A stretch of DNA of 64,000 bases, from assembly GCF_905220365.1 (NCBI RefSeq), contig NC_061154.1:12214001-12278000 (forward strand). Direction: 5' to 3'. The stretch is from Vanessa cardui. Lineage: Eukaryota; Arthropoda; Insecta; Lepidoptera; Nymphalidae. Within the stretch, counting starts at the first letter, position 1. Every line of letters begins with the position of its first letter. Shown here in pieces: positions 12,516 through 26,079 of this stretch. Both the position numbers and the translations under genes were made by a program. The notes beneath the pieces were generated by a model. The model saw only the letters and a list, made by a program, of their open reading frames with translations. It was not told where the DNA came from and searched no databases.

Positions 12516-13435
12516 TTAGGTACTACCTACATACTGTATTAGACGGATTTTGTTAAAATTAAATAAATAAATATCGGGCGTGCGTTTGTTTTAAGTACTT
12601 ATAAATAGTAATATTAAGCGTTCCATTTTTAAATATTATTATAATAGATTATAATATAATATAATAACTAAACCATTGTGAAGCACATGTTATGTCGTAA
12701 TAAGTAAAGTATTGTTATGTAAATAGAATAAAGCATCGTCATTTTCTATTTTGATATTACAGTAAAAGTATGTAAAGTATAGATAAAGTATAGATGTTCT
12801 GGATTTTATTTACAAAATATTATGATTATAAACACAAACAAGACACGCGTGACATTTCATTAAATATATAAGTTATTTATATATTCTGTGGCAGCCTTCT
12901 GAAAGAAAAGTAACATTATTATAGTCTGTAACTTGCCTAAAGTCTACTTTTAGAATATTCAGACGTAGATATTGTTCGAGCACTTCGTACTTTGTAAGTA
13001 GTCCGTACCAACCACAGCCTGGACCCTGAAACACACGTGTTCACACTAATAAAGGAACAACTGCGCTTTTATTGTTAAACTTCACTTTGTATACGTAGTG
13101 TTATATTAATATTTACGTTAAATTATTTCGAATGAACATTAAATTCAAATATAGAACATACATTATTTATTTTTATTTTAACTACAGGAAAAATATATAT
13201 TACTAAGCCGCTTTTGATGAGATTTTTGGATTGGACTTGGTAGGTGGTGATGTGATCTAATAATATGATAAAATAAATAAAATTCAGAGGGTTTTCTGTA
13301 TAAAATATTTAATAGGCACAGACAAATGAGATCAATGCCATTGTCACCTCTATATATATACCTATATGTCGAGATCTATAAATAAAAAATAAATTGGAAG
13401 CAATAGTAAATAAAAATATTTGCAACACATATCTG
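12516..13435. other. AT-rich non-coding DNA
   Basis: Nothing firm. A patch at 12990-13050 is less AT-rich and holds GTAAGT (12992) with no matching exon. Confidence 0.45.
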
Positions 13436-13605
13436 TACTTCTATACTAATATTATGAATGTAAAAGTTATCCTGTCTGTCTGTATATCAGACAAACATAT
13501 ATATCAAACAACTGAACGTAGGTCGTAGATGTAACGTACTTCTTACGCCTCACACCTAACGACCAAAGAATAAAACGCGAAGGCACGGGCTAATATTAGT
13601 ATTAA
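13436..13605. mobile_element. short repeat with inverted ends
   Basis: It begins TCTATACTAATATTATGAA and ends CGGGCTAATATTAGTATTAAA, so the ends are complementary. GTCTGTCTGTATATCAGACA lies near the left end. This end pair is common at insect retroelement 3' ends and non-autonomous elements. Confidence 0.35.
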
Positions 13606-13892
13606 ATACTTAGTGGTCATTGTGATGAAAAGTTATTTTACTAATTTATTATATTTTATTGTATAGAATTCAAAGCACAGGAGCCGAACAAAGGCGTATA
13701 AACGTTAACAAACTGTAGCTCCGACCAAACGTTCTGAGCACATTTTCACACAAAAGGTGAACTCGCCTTTAGCGAAAACCGTGTTTGCAGTGTTATTATA
13801 GAAGCCACAACCCTTCAGCATATTCAAAGATAATAACTGCTGCCCGCACTATCTTCGTTGTGAATTCAACATGTACACAAAAGTAATCCCCT

Positions 13893-14162
13893 AGATTATG
13901 AAACAAAAGGCAGATGCGACGCGCGGAACGTTATTGTGAAGCAACAAAAGCGAATACAAAATCAAAAGCGAATCCATGTATCCGTCTCGAATCGTCTTTT
14001 TTCTTTTAGTACTGACACTTATTTATTAATTTTTTATTACCTCATTAACGAACTTTTAATTACTTCACCGACGACGTGGTATTTGTATTAGCTTTCAATT
14101 TTGTATTCGCAATGACTGTGATGTTCCGTGCGCTCCATCTGCCTTTCGTTTCATAATCTGTG
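13893..14162. repeat. 270-base fold-back (long inverted repeat)
   Basis: The left arm starts AGATTATGAAACAAAAGGCA, and the right arm ends with its near-complement (GCCTTTCGTTTCATAATCT). The next 40 bases of each arm also pair: GCGAATACAAAATC on the left against GATTGAAAG...TTTGTATTCGC on the right. The arms are about 80 bases with a loop near 100 bases. There is no ORF and no clear target-site duplication. Confidence 0.6.
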
Positions 14163-15321
14163 AGTAATGCTGTTTAATCTACATGAACGAGTATATTTGC
14201 ATAATTAGACTAGGTACCGACGAATATTAAAATATAGTCAAATTGTAACTATAATTTATATTAAAAACTTATTAATAATCTTTACTACAGGGAAGGGTAT
14301 TACAATAAACTATTCGGGGTATGTACTTTACAAAGATTGTATGATTGTAAAAGAAACTCTGAATTTCTCTTAAAAGAAACCTAAGAAAATAAGCATACAA
14401 ATAAAAAATCGAATTAACTCTTAATATAAGTCAAATATGTTATTGTATAAAATATTAAGTTGAGTCAAATGAACCTCATCGTAAACAATTTAATTACACA
14501 CATATTACTGATTAGATGTATAAAGATGTATTTTTGTCTGTCCTATTCATGTATTATATCTTGTACTTTTATTGTTATATGTAACCTTTAATCAATACAA
14601 ATAATTAATTTAATTACACGATCTAAACCGTGTCAAAGTGATAAAAAACATGACTAAAACTGAAACAAATTTTTGGTCACTAATATTTTAATAGTATCAT
14701 TCTCACCTAGTCTATTTCTTTTTATATTATATATTAGTGATATTATATGAAACTTATATAACATTCATAAAAAACATAATAAACAGCGTAATATATTTCC
14801 TTCACAGTTTTGATTCTATAAAATGGAAAAGTATGAAATATATAAGTGAGTCATATACGATAATCGTTCAATATATAATTCTATATAGTATATAAATCAT
14901 TATGTATTTTTATCAGTAAAATAAGTTAAAAATAAGGTGGCTTATAAATTAATTGTAATAGCTTTCTTGTTTAACTTTTGATAATAAATTAATGTAGTAC
15001 ATAGATTTAAAAAGGACCACCCCTAAATAGCAAAGATAATAATAGTCAAACGATAGATAAAGACAAAGTATGTTCACCGCGTGGGTGGAAAAGAGATGCA
15101 AAAATAGTTGCTACAATCATTATGGGTGGTCGAACACGTTTTTTTTTCTTTGCGATTTATACTCGTACAATCGGTTTGGTAAAATCAATGTTAATGTCAG
15201 ATTTATTTTAAGGATTTTTAAACAAAAATAATAAATGTTTGTTTGATAATATTGTGAGGAGTTTTGGTCTACTTTCAGTGACGAGGCTAAGAGCTTTTTC
15301 TAGCACTGCAGGCTTCGGGTC
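14163..15321. other. very AT-rich non-coding DNA
   Basis: Nothing recognised until the acceptor-like sites ahead of the small ORF at 15322. Confidence 0.5.
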
Positions 15322-15549
15322 ATGTGTGAGTTTCATCCCTATCTCTTTACAACCACGAGGCGAATGTACGATCGTACAATCCGTGACGCTTGTTTAAATT
15401 TAAAACCAGAATATTCAGCTAATATTGTAAAATCATTAAGAAATATCATAGGAGAAAACTATTATTGGCTGGCTGATGATTTTAAAATCTATGAAAGTTT
15501 TAAATATACTATTATTGAAAATGAAAAACATTATTTAGACATTAACTAA
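15322..15549 (+). CDS. small ORF or terminal exon, 75 codons, unknown
   Basis: ATG at 15322 (G at -3) opens 75 codons to TAA. Composition is mixed rather than low-complexity (FTTTRRMYDRTIRDACLNL, then NYYWLADDF). Two acceptor-like sites precede it: CTACTTTCAG at 15270-15279, and CACTGCAG, which would place the frame in an exon starting at 15312. In the continuous DNA a TAG lies seven codons upstream. I do not recognise the protein. It could be a real last exon, a decayed gene, or chance. Confidence 0.22.
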   Translation: MCEFHPYLFTTTRRMYDRTIRDACLNLKPEYSANIVKSLRNIIGENYYWLADDFKIYESFKYTIIENEKHYLDIN

Positions 15550-15764
15550 TTCTTTAAATTTATTTTTTACCTATTGGAATACAATCAATTTGATATAAGT
15601 AGGTATATAATATTTATTTCCGTGTTATGTTTCCATTATTAGTTTGTCATTATTTTATAGTTATGTAAATTTTATTAGTAATATAACATTTTATTTTTAA
15701 TTAGTAAACGATTGCTGTCAGTAGGTAAAGAATAATTTTATTGAAGTTCTCAGAAGATTTCGGC

Positions 15765-15900
15765 ATCGCGTGTCAATTATAGTCGCGACCCAACAGTAGT
15801 GTATAGCACGACACAACTGAGATGTAGCATCAGCAATTTCAATCAAACCGATTATTGCCGATTTATCTAACCCATAGCTCCCTATCGCACGATTCGAAGC
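15765..15900 (+). repeat. repeat family X, plus copy
   Basis: It contains GTATAGCACGACACAACTGA and GATGTAGCATCAGCAA, which return in reverse complement near 16.1 kb. Both arms carry an AAACCGATNAT word. The two copies form an imperfect inverted pair about 160 bases apart. Confidence 0.45.
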
Positions 15901-16029
15901 TGTAGTCTATTGTTTTGCGTCAGTTCAACCCGAAAAAGCAAGTGCATGTAAATCGACAAATATATTAGGTCATATGATATAACAAGTTATTACGTTTGTG
16001 TAAGATCATATTCACATAAGAAATAAAAT

Positions 16030-16160
16030 TTGATAATTTGGGATAGCATAGTTAATTTGGATATGATCGGTTTTACGAATGTCGCCGATGCTACGTCTAA
16101 GTTGTGTCGTACTATACCTCGCTATTATATGACATTCACGCGTAGTCGCGGTGCAGACAT
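16030..16160 (-). repeat. repeat family X, minus copy
   Basis: The minus strand reads GTATAGTACGACACAACTTA, then GACGTAGCATCGGCGACATT and AAACCGATCATATCC, matching the copy at 15.8 kb. The 96-codon minus frame over it (16012-16302) starts at GTG and is most likely spurious. Confidence 0.45.
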
Positions 16161-19100
16161 CGGGTAGACAAAGCGCTTTCACGGCTTCGTCGTGGTTACC
16201 GGTAACTTTCGAGTTCCCTTTGTTTACTTCGTCACGTGTCGCACTAAAATAAAGCTTATTTTGTAATAATAAATGTTGACGATAATGTTCACACGTATGC
16301 ACGCAACGCTTTACTTTTTTTTTCTTGAATGTAATCGCTGGTATTTATCATTTTAGTTTTGTTATCACTTATTTTTTTGCAATAAATACCTCTATAAGTA
16401 CTTAACATATCGTATATTTTGTGTATTATTAAATTAATAACGCGTCAGAGTAACGTTGATATTACGATTCTCAATACTTGAATATTTGAACGTAAATTAT
16501 TATTATATCGTTCATAGTAGCATTTCGTATTCATATTTTTATTGTTATGTGTCGTGTGCGATCAACAGCGGAACCTAGTGTTGTAAATAAAGGTACAACA
16601 TGCTTAAACTACTTTTTATTACATATACAGAGGCACATTTATTTGCACCATATCATATTGATTTTGGAATACACAACACAGTATGTCATTAGCTCGTCCC
16701 AAAATTGGACTTAAGAATAATATATCCCGCACTTGAGTCCCTATAAACCTCGTGAATAAAACTTTGATGCTTTAGCGATTTTATATTCATAAATTTAAAC
16801 CCTTATAATGTACGTTTGCTGCAGGCGTTATTAAGGCCATTTAATCGGTTCGAGTTTGCTTGTGTTACAAAGAGAAATACGTAATTTAGCTAATGCGACC
16901 AATATAATACAGTGTTTTTTATTATAAGGATGTATAGTTCGTCCCACAGTTGGGAGTCCATCGTTGTTTTAACGAAGCTTGCGATGTCACGAGCTAATAC
17001 CGATGAACATAATTAACAAAAACACGAATCGACCTAAAAATCTATAAACAATTTGACAGCATTGTGCTTGTAAAAGATGCCATTAGTGAGTCAATTTGCT
17101 TGTAATATTTTTCACATAGAAAGCGATTTTTAATGGCATAGAGGTAAAAATTCGTATTGAGCGGCGCCTTTAATATACGCAAAGATAACCGACAAAGGAG
17201 CCGAAATACAACGCACTGTTCCATTCCATTGTTTAGTTGTGTATTGTAAGTTACAAAAAGTCCGAACGCCTAAATTAATTATTCATAAATATTATGTTTC
17301 AATTTGACCAAAATTAAAAAACTGTACTTACAAATGATTGTCCTGAATGCGCAAACCCTAAGAACTGGATCTAGATTATCCTAAAATTTTAAACAAATGA
17401 TTATTTTACTGTATCCACCTGGAAAAGTACTTTCGTAATTTTGAAGCGTAGTGTCGAATAAAATGGACAATTAGTAAATTATGATATGAGAATAGATGAG
17501 ATTATATTTATTTTGATTCAATATATGTAGATACTATATACGATACTACTGAAAAGTATCCATTTACAATGTATAATTAATGTATTAAATATTCTATTAC
17601 GTTGGGATGGAAGACTTGATGGATGCGAATACGAAGAAAATTCTGACCAATGTTATATGTATATTATGTTATATAGAAAAGTGTTGTACAATTAGATAGA
17701 TAGATACGTATGTGTCTATATCTCTATCTTGTCCGATATCATATAAATTATATTTATAGGTACATAATGTGCGTAATATATTGATAGTTATATATTTTTA
17801 ATAGAATCTTGAAATTTTAAATTATCTAGATTAAAATTATATGTGATATGGTTTGCTGAAGATATTTTATTACGGTTTAGAGTTGATAGAAGAAACGTAT
17901 GGAGACAATGTAAAATCCAGGCTTGAGTTGTTTTCTATTTCGATTTTCTAGTAAATATGATTGAACCAGGGAAAATGAATTCGCACGGTGATTTTCACCA
18001 TAAGTAATAAGCTTGTAAACGCCACGTTGCAGAGCCAAAAGTCAAAAAATCCTTCTAAGGGTCTTCTTGTGATAAAATCTGTATATATTTTTGCTTTTAA
18101 TAATTAAATCTTTTGCTTAGATGGCATATTACTTAACATTATGTACATGTATGTGTATACAGATAATAAAATCAGTATTGCTTGATTTTCAGACAGGATA
18201 TATAACTTACTTATAATAATATATAAATTGTGATTGCTTAAACTAGAAAGAGTTACTGTTTAATTTCTTCCGTTTCTTTACGGTAGAAACATTATTCCGT
18301 ACTCCTACTGAAATTTGCTCGTAAAAGCATACTTTAATGAACTATTGCATAGATTACTATTTTATTGATATAATATGACAAATTTTATTAACTATTTGAA
18401 AATATTTTATAAAATCTGCTTCTTATATGTTATTCGCACGATTATATATAAATAAGTGTCTATTATAATAAGAACAGTTATGTTCAGTCATTATTTAATG
18501 TAAAATGTTATCGTTTGAAAACTACAATATGAATATCACGTGATTTGGTATTATTCTTTAATTATTTCAATGAAAAAAGCGATTATGATTGCTTTTTAAA
18601 TTAATGTCTTCTATGTGTGAAAAAAAATATGACGCATTATATGTTCGGATGCACACATTCGTTTTACACTATGCAAGCGCGAAAGCTTTCCATTCAATCA
18701 TCTATCGTATTCAACGCGCTTTGTATAAGATTGTCTTGCTAACAATTTTAGAGAGGGACGAAAATACTTTGTAAATGAGACGGCAGCAATAGTTCCCACA
18801 ACGATTACGTTCACCTGAGGTGAGATAGTCGCGTCGAAATGTTTTATCGAATTCAAATATCGATAAAATATGTTATATAATGTTATGTTATTATAATGTT
18901 CTAAGTTTTATTATATTCCCTGTTTCTAAATGCAAATGCAAAAACGGACATCAATTCAGTACGGTCGGAATGCATGTTTTCCGTATGATTCTTAAAAATA
19001 TTTGTTCTATTATTTCGTTGCATTTACCATAAAATATTAACTTTCTACAATTTATTTAGAATATTAATGAATTTTATGAATTCATAAAGGAAAAGTCACT

Positions 19101-20334
19101 TCATTTTAAGTTAAATACATCGAATATAACTTCATCGATAAATTATCTAGCGTTGTACAACACTCAAAAGAATGCACCTTGACAGCACTAAGGGAAATAG
19201 TTTTTTTAAATCACATCAGACTTCACAATATATCATCCCTTTATTTACTCACTGCTACATATTCGCGCACACAGCTTTGTCTGGTGTTTGATAGATTTTA
19301 GGGCAAAGGGGTCTTGATTATGGATGATAATTTCTATAGACTGACACCAGCCGTTAGTGTGCAACGTTCGAATCTATATAAAAAGACAAACGATTCATTT
19401 TATCTCGGGGCTTCGCTTAGTAATAATACTTAAATGTCTTGTAATATTAGGCGACTAAAATAATTACTTCGGGACAAACATTAATTTGTCTTGACAGAAA
19501 AAAAAGCGTATAAATCAGTCACCGTTTAAATTGGTAACACAATACAGCATTTCGGCAATAGGCGTGGTCAGAGATAAGATTTTATTTCTTTGAGAATCGC
19601 AGGGGGTCAGTCTTTTGTGATGGTAATGGAGGAATGAACTGAGGAATTAGGATGCGGTAGTGCAATCGATACTCACTGCCCGATATGACCTCCTTTGTTA
19701 CGACTGACCCCATGACAGGTTGTATTGTATGCGACATGCTTGTCCGATACGGGTTTGCAAGTGAGAATATAATTTTCAATTGAAAGAGGTCAAGGATATC
19801 AAGTTAAAACCCCTGTACAGGTACGGCGGCGTTTCAGAAATTCAGACAGGTCAATGTACTTTTATGTTAATATTATAAATCACATTTCACATATATAATT
19901 TTCTATTTCTATAAAGCACAGATTATGTTTTAATCTTTAGCAAAATTAAAAAGTATTAATTTGGTTGTTATATGTTTTACTAAGAAGCTGAAAATAAAGG
20001 AATTCTGTCCGAATCGAATTTAGAATACGAGTTCTATCTTATTTAACAAACAAATTAAAACAATTGAAATTTAAGCCGTTTCAAGAAATGAACTTTTAAA
20101 AGAAAATTCAAGCCTTTTCTAATTTACTCAATTGTCTTAGTTGGTTACTAAAGCGGTCTTTGTCCTTTATTGTTTGTCATTGAAATAGAAATAAGAGTTC
20201 TTCAAATTTTGAGAAAAGAAAGTACATTAATGAATAAACAAAGATATGGTCCAAAATCTGTATTTTGACCAATTTTAAAGGTATATTAAATATTTAGTTT
20301 TATTTTTACGTATTATTTTGGTACGCGGACAAGT
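16161..20334. other. AT-rich non-coding DNA
   Basis: Scattered frames of 60-65 codons (17042, 18589, 19582) show no motif. A moderately GC-richer patch at 19600-19760 and an ATAG(AT)AG microsatellite-like run near 17695 are the only structure seen. Confidence 0.45.
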
Positions 20335-20400
20335 ATCTGAGACATCTGATGGTTAGTGGTCACCATCACCAATTGGCGATATAGGAAATATTAGCCATGA
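20335..20400 (-). repeat. fragment of SINE-like family B
   Basis: ATCTGATGGTTAGTGGTCAC followed by CATCACCAATTGGCGA is an antisense 3' fragment. Confidence 0.35.
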
Positions 20401-20905
20401 AACAATAAATATAAAATATTACTAAAACAATTTATTTTACTAAAAAATCTTCAGCAAAGTGTGTTTAAAAACATAAAAATGCGCTTCATAGGTTAATAAT
20501 AAGTTAATCCATAAGAAAATTTAGATTTTAAATACTCGGTTTAAACACGTGCTATCATAAACTCGTAATAACCAATGTGCAATAAACATCACGTCTAACA
20601 AAATTCTACAGAATTCGTAAGAGTAGTGCAGCGTGCATTTGGCGCCTACTAAGATACATAGCTTTTTTTTAAACATTATTAAACTTAAATTCCTTGAAAA
20701 ACTACAAGCCATATTGAGTCTTTCGTTAATAACTAAAAGTATTATAATGGTCTATATCTCACTCTGTTAAGGATAAAATCTGAGTTAATCGCTTTCAACT
20801 GATGTAATTTTTAATTTTTACTGTATGTGATGGTAATAAGGTGTATAATTGGATGTGCAATATTGATGTCCTGGCAGCAGGATAATAATAATTTGTGTTT
20901 TTTTG
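20401..20905. other. AT-rich non-coding DNA
   Basis: Nothing recognised. Confidence 0.5.
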
Positions 20906-20912
20906 TTATTCA

Positions 20913-21010
20913 AGATGTCTGTGTGCGATGGATGCACCAATGAATTCGTATGTGTGCTTGTCTAGTCGTGTAGCAGCTGTGCCTATTATTCGACGTTGTG
21001 TGCAAGTATT
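20913..21010 (+). mobile_element. possible N-terminal scrap of a retroelement ORF1 zinc finger
   Basis: ATG at 20913 gives MSVCDGCTNEFVCVLV, a stop, then SCSSCAYYSTLCAS. The C-x2-C ... C-x2-C ... LCA order is that of the PHD-like finger that starts ORF1 of some lepidopteran LINEs. It is too short to be sure. Confidence 0.25.
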
Positions 21011-22584
21011 ATTTAGGCCGACTGAATACGTTTGATTCTTTACGTGGACCATCCTCTACTGAAACGAAAAATATGTTCATTTCAATTATAATTATCCGAC
21101 AAAAACATAAAGTACGGATACATGTACGTGAATGGTATCGAATTAACCTACTTTATAAATTAATCCTGTTTGGGTTATAATTTACAGGGTTGCGTGTTAC
21201 ATTGAAATTTGGTCTCGCTAAAAATATAGTTGACGGCGGCTTAAAAGACGCAGCGAAATGTGTTTTTATTTTGTGTCAGTAATTATGCAAAGTAAACCGA
21301 TAAAGCGATTCCGCTAAGTCACGATTAAGTCGTTGCAATGAGTTTTTTATGAAGTAAAAGAAAATCGATGCAAATGACGGTACTCGTCTTTCTTATAACA
21401 CGAATTAGTCACTAATGAAGACACATTGTATCAACATACAAGTTAAATGCAGGCGGTTCACGAACACAAAGGTTAATGTCTACAGTTTTTTATATTAATC
21501 AATTCGTATATAATTACGTTTTAACCTTTTAAATGTGATGCTTCGAAGGTTGTAATTGCATCAATATATATTTCATAGAATAGTAGAGGTCACAAATATA
21601 AACACAGCATATTATTAATTTTATTACAGACAAATCTATATAATTATTTCAATCATTACTTAAAAGCGTTTGTTAAAATCTAAAATGAATTTAAAAAAAA
21701 AATCTTTTCCGATGAACTACCAAAACTATTCAATCCTGGTACAATATCACAGAAACATTTTTTGCATCGTTGGCGAAGCCATTCCCAAGAACATGTGGAC
21801 CGCTATGTTGCTAGATCAAATACACCATCCTGCCGGCATTGTAGCTTTATCAATACTTTCGAAAAAAAATCTTGCATACATCCCTCTCATTCTTATTTAA
21901 CAGAAATCTCAATGCAAGAAAGAGATAGATGAAAAACGTTGTCCAACATAATTACTTTCAAAATGAATAGAAACTAAACAATGTGTTTCGAAAAGAATAA
22001 ACTGTCGCTTCGCTAAGTCTTGCTCAGGATAATTGCTAATTTGTGTACTGAGCTTTTATGTATTCAAGTATTTACTGCGTTTCGTTTGCTTTAGTTTCAG
22101 GAACTCTTATTTATTGATTTTTTAAAATAATGTTATCTGTAATATACCAATGGCTTAAATAATGTTTGATGAAAAATAGTAATGTAGTATGAGTTTGTAT
22201 TAGTAACATTTGTCTGTAAGAAATTATATTATTTTGTTTATAATTGAACTGGAACCATTATTATTTATAAATGAATATAGTACAGATAAATCTATTATGT
22301 AATTTAATTTCAAATTGAATTACATACATACATGATACTTTAAATATGTAAAATTTTATTGAGTGTAAAAATATGGTAATATTTCATCTGTGAATCGCAC
22401 GTTTTATTTTGATTACGTAAAAAAATAATTGTAAAGAAAAAAATAAAATATGATAATAAAGATTAAGTTTACAAACTAATTAGTTTATACACAGACAGTT
22501 CGGGCATATATTCTGTATATTGGATGGTTATTGGTGATTGACCATGATAGGTTTGCAATTGACAGTTGATGGCATAGCAGTTAA
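21011..22584. other. AT-rich non-coding DNA
   Basis: A 76-codon + frame at 21670 starts at TTG and has no recognised motif. Nothing else. Confidence 0.45.
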
Positions 22585-22872
22585 CACAGCCTGTAAATTT
22601 CTTACTGCTGGGCTAAGGCCTCCTCTCTCTTTAAGGAAAAGGTTTGCAACATATTCCACTACGTTATTCCAATGCGGGTTGGTGGAATACACATGTGGCA
22701 GAATTTCTATGAAATTAGACACATTCTATATCACGATGTTTTCCTTTACCGCCGACCACGAGACAATTATTATAAACACATATTAAGCACATGAATATTC
22801 AGTGCCTGCCTTTGAACCCGCAATCATCAGTTAAGATGTACGCGTTTCAACTACTGGGCCACCTCGGCTCCT
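22585..22872 (-). mobile_element. tRNA-derived SINE family A
   Basis: Minus-strand copy from ACAGCCTGTAAATTTC (tail side) to GGGCCACCTCGGCTC (head side), with box B at GCCTTTGAACCCGC. Full length with scattered changes. The two overlapping frames in it are artefacts. Confidence 0.72.
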
Positions 22873-24383
22873 GCATATAACATACCTACCTGCATATGAA
22901 ACTATTACAACAATATTTTAACGACGTAGAGCATGCGAGCTGAGAGACACTATTTCCGTGTCGTACTTGTAGTACTGTCGATTTGAAATTAATATTTTTG
23001 TATCGCGTTTTAAACCAGATTTAATCCGTCACCTTCAACTTAACCTTTACAAATGTATGTTTGTTTTATTTTTATTTTAACCATATAAAATTTATAGCAC
23101 GAAATTTTATAAATGGTAGAATTATGACATTAATGTTTTATTGATCATATGTTGGCGAGGTATGATGCCGTGTCATATAATGCTATTGAACTGAATATAA
23201 AGTTGTTTACAATCTTGTGATGAAAACGCGTCTCGTTTTATGTCAACAGTTTTTATTAGGTGTTTGATATTCGAAACTAAATTTAAAATTAAATAAAAAT
23301 TATTTCAAGTGCTTAGTATGTAAAACTTTTACACATATATCTTCCGTCTAAGTAAACGAGGTAAAGATTTCTGTAACGTCTAACTGAAAAAAAGACGTAA
23401 TAATATAAATAAATATATAGGTACCAGAAGAAGCAATGCATTTTGGAGTTTTTAATATAAAATTTAAGCTGTGTTTTGTAGTTTAACTCGCTTTAAATTT
23501 TGACTATTGACGTGACAATGAGTATCATCTTATTTAAATATATTTTTTTATGTATGTATGTGTGTAATTTATACACTCAAACATCTCGTTTTACAATAAG
23601 TAGATATTAAACATTATTATTGCTTCGATACTAAAATTAAAACAAGGTTACACATTCATTCTGTATTGTTGTAGTTATAACAGTATTTTGGTTTGTAATA
23701 GGCTTAGGTATTGACAGCCTCTTAGTTCTCTTAGTATTGTTTTATTCTCATTTGGGGTGAGTGTGATAGTGTAACGTCTTGCATGAGGGTTGAAAAATTA
23801 CTTACCATTTAAAATTGGAACATGTTTTTATATCCATAATGTCTGTCATAAAGAGACACACATTAGGAATTATAATATATTTTTTTTAGTTTAGATGCCA
23901 AGAAGGTATGTTATGTTAAATTGCATGTAGTGATCATGAATCTGTGAGAGAAAAAATATAGTGAAGTTTTAAAGTTAATTGTTCTTGACAAGTAACTACT
24001 CGCCCGGACGACAATTATCTTGTATTGTGTCATTATGTTTTGATGATCATTTCTGAGCCACAAATAAGTCGTTGAAGAAATATATGTCATATTAAATCGA
24101 CTTCATATATTTCAATCATCTATCCTTTCAAATTATCTGACACTTTATAGAAGGTTTTCATAGAAAGAAAAATGAAGAATGTAAATATATGCCACTCATA
24201 CATCGCTAGATCTTCGATACTATAGATCCGATTGATTTGAATTTTGGCATAGCTATTCTTATTTAGTGTGTGCGAACGTAGACACTGAGTAAGAAAAGAT
24301 TTTTGGAAATTTGAACTGCAATGGACACGATCTTGGGGCAGCTAGTTCAATATGTAAAAGTTTTGTGTTACATTTAATTATAT
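22873..24383. other. AT-rich non-coding DNA
   Basis: Nothing recognised. A lone minus-strand donor word (GGTAAGTAA, about 23806) has no exon. Confidence 0.5.
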
Positions 24384-24693
24384 ACAACAAACAACAACAA
24401 CAACAGCCTGTAAATTCCCACTGCTGGGTTAAAGGCCTCCTCTCCCTTTGAGGATAAGGTTTGGAACATATTCCACCAAGCTGTTCCAATGCGGGTTGGT
24501 GGAATACACAGGTGGCAGAATTTCTAAGAAATTTGTCACATGCAGGTTTCCTCACGATGTTTTCCTTCACCGCTGAGCACGAGATGAATTATAAAGACAA
24601 ATTAAGCACATGAATCAGCGGTGCTTGCCTGGGTTTGAACCCGCAATCATCGGTTAAGATGCACGCGTTCTAACCACTAGGCCATTTCGACTC
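24384..24693 (-). mobile_element. tRNA-derived SINE family A with (CAA)n tail
   Basis: Minus-strand copy. The tail side is a CAA repeat (TTG on the SINE strand), and the head ends at GGCCATTTCGACTC. The 103-codon frame on the minus strand is repeat sequence. Confidence 0.75.
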
Positions 24694-25849
24694 TTTATAT
24701 GTCGATAATAAACTGTTATTGAATGTACGGTTTATACTCATATGGGAATATTATTTTTTTAAAATAGCCATTAAATACTACTAATTATATATCATTAATG
24801 TTTCTGTACCAAATTGAAATTAATCATCAATAGCTCAATAAAATATACGCATAATAAATTATAGCCCTTCAGAACAAAAAGGTTAATATCCGATATTTTA
24901 TAATTAAACATTATATTATATTCGTATCCTCATGTAAAATCTATCGGAACGGTTCTTGTTATAGGATTAATTATTAAAAAAAAATCGTCATCTCCACATT
25001 ACTAGCCTTAGAGTTTTTACCATCACGCTTCTCGATTGCCGATTTCTAGAAACACATGTATCCTAATTTTCCCCGACACTTACATATATTTATTTTAACC
25101 TATTATAATTATTACCGTCCAATCATTGTTAATAAACATAAATTAAATATATCAAAAGCTAACCTCTCTAAAAAGGATTGGCTACAACGATTTTCTATAA
25201 ATTCTAAATATTGTATAAGTTAAACCTTTTTTATAGAATCTGTGTTCTAATTAATAGTAGTTTTGCATAAACGAACAAACATAACGATGCTTAAGAACTC
25301 GATATTTATATACATACCAATGTCAAAGTCGTAAAATTATAGTTTATCGTTCTTAAACTGTTTTCGTGCAGTAGTGTCCCTTGGTTAATAACTTTTAATC
25401 ACGAAAGGACTTAATTGATGCTAATAGTTACTTTGCTAATACAATGAAAGTTTACTCGATACGATCTTTATTCTATTTTTACCCTTTTAATTATATTTAT
25501 AATTTAAAAGATTGTTGCAAACTTAAGTAGTTTTGAGTTTAAGTCTATCTTTAACCACATTTATATAATATATGTATTCCATATATAGGTCTCGTAGGTA
25601 TATCTTCTAAAATACATATCATAATTCTACGAATAGGATACCATTAGAAATGTCTAGATCTTCCTGTGGTTATAGGGTGACGTTACACTGAATTGACTAC
25701 GGCGCCCTCTCAAGGGCATAAAGTACTGTTCTGATGTATGTAATATATTTTTTGAATTTGTTTCAATTTGCTAACACTTGAGCGAAATAGCGAGCCTAAT
25801 CTAGGAAATTATGAAATAAGGGCTCAACTGATTTTTGTTAGTATTATGA
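24694..25849. other. AT-rich non-coding DNA
   Basis: Nothing recognised. Confidence 0.5.
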
Positions 25850-25965
25850 CGATAGGTAGTCGGTTTCATTATTCCGCAAGTTGGCAAACAAACTACCCCA
25901 TAATGGTAAGTGTCACCGCACCCATGTGCACTAGCACTTAAGAAGTATGAACCAATATCATATAC
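25850..25965 (-). repeat. fragment of SINE-like family B
   Basis: CAAACAAACTACCCCATAAT followed by GGTAAGTGTCACCGCACCCA is the antisense 3' part of the family. Confidence 0.35.
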
Positions 25966-26079
25966 CGTCGATTCATATATCACCAAGAGATAAAGGTAAA
26001 CACAAATGCACTATCTATTCAGTTTTTTATGCATGTATGTAGTATGATCAGGTGCAAGACCAATAATTTTACGTACGTT

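Noticed and set aside
24259..24570. 103-codon minus ORF
   Set aside because: It lies within a family A SINE, and its poly-Cys run is the CAA/TTG tail read in another frame.
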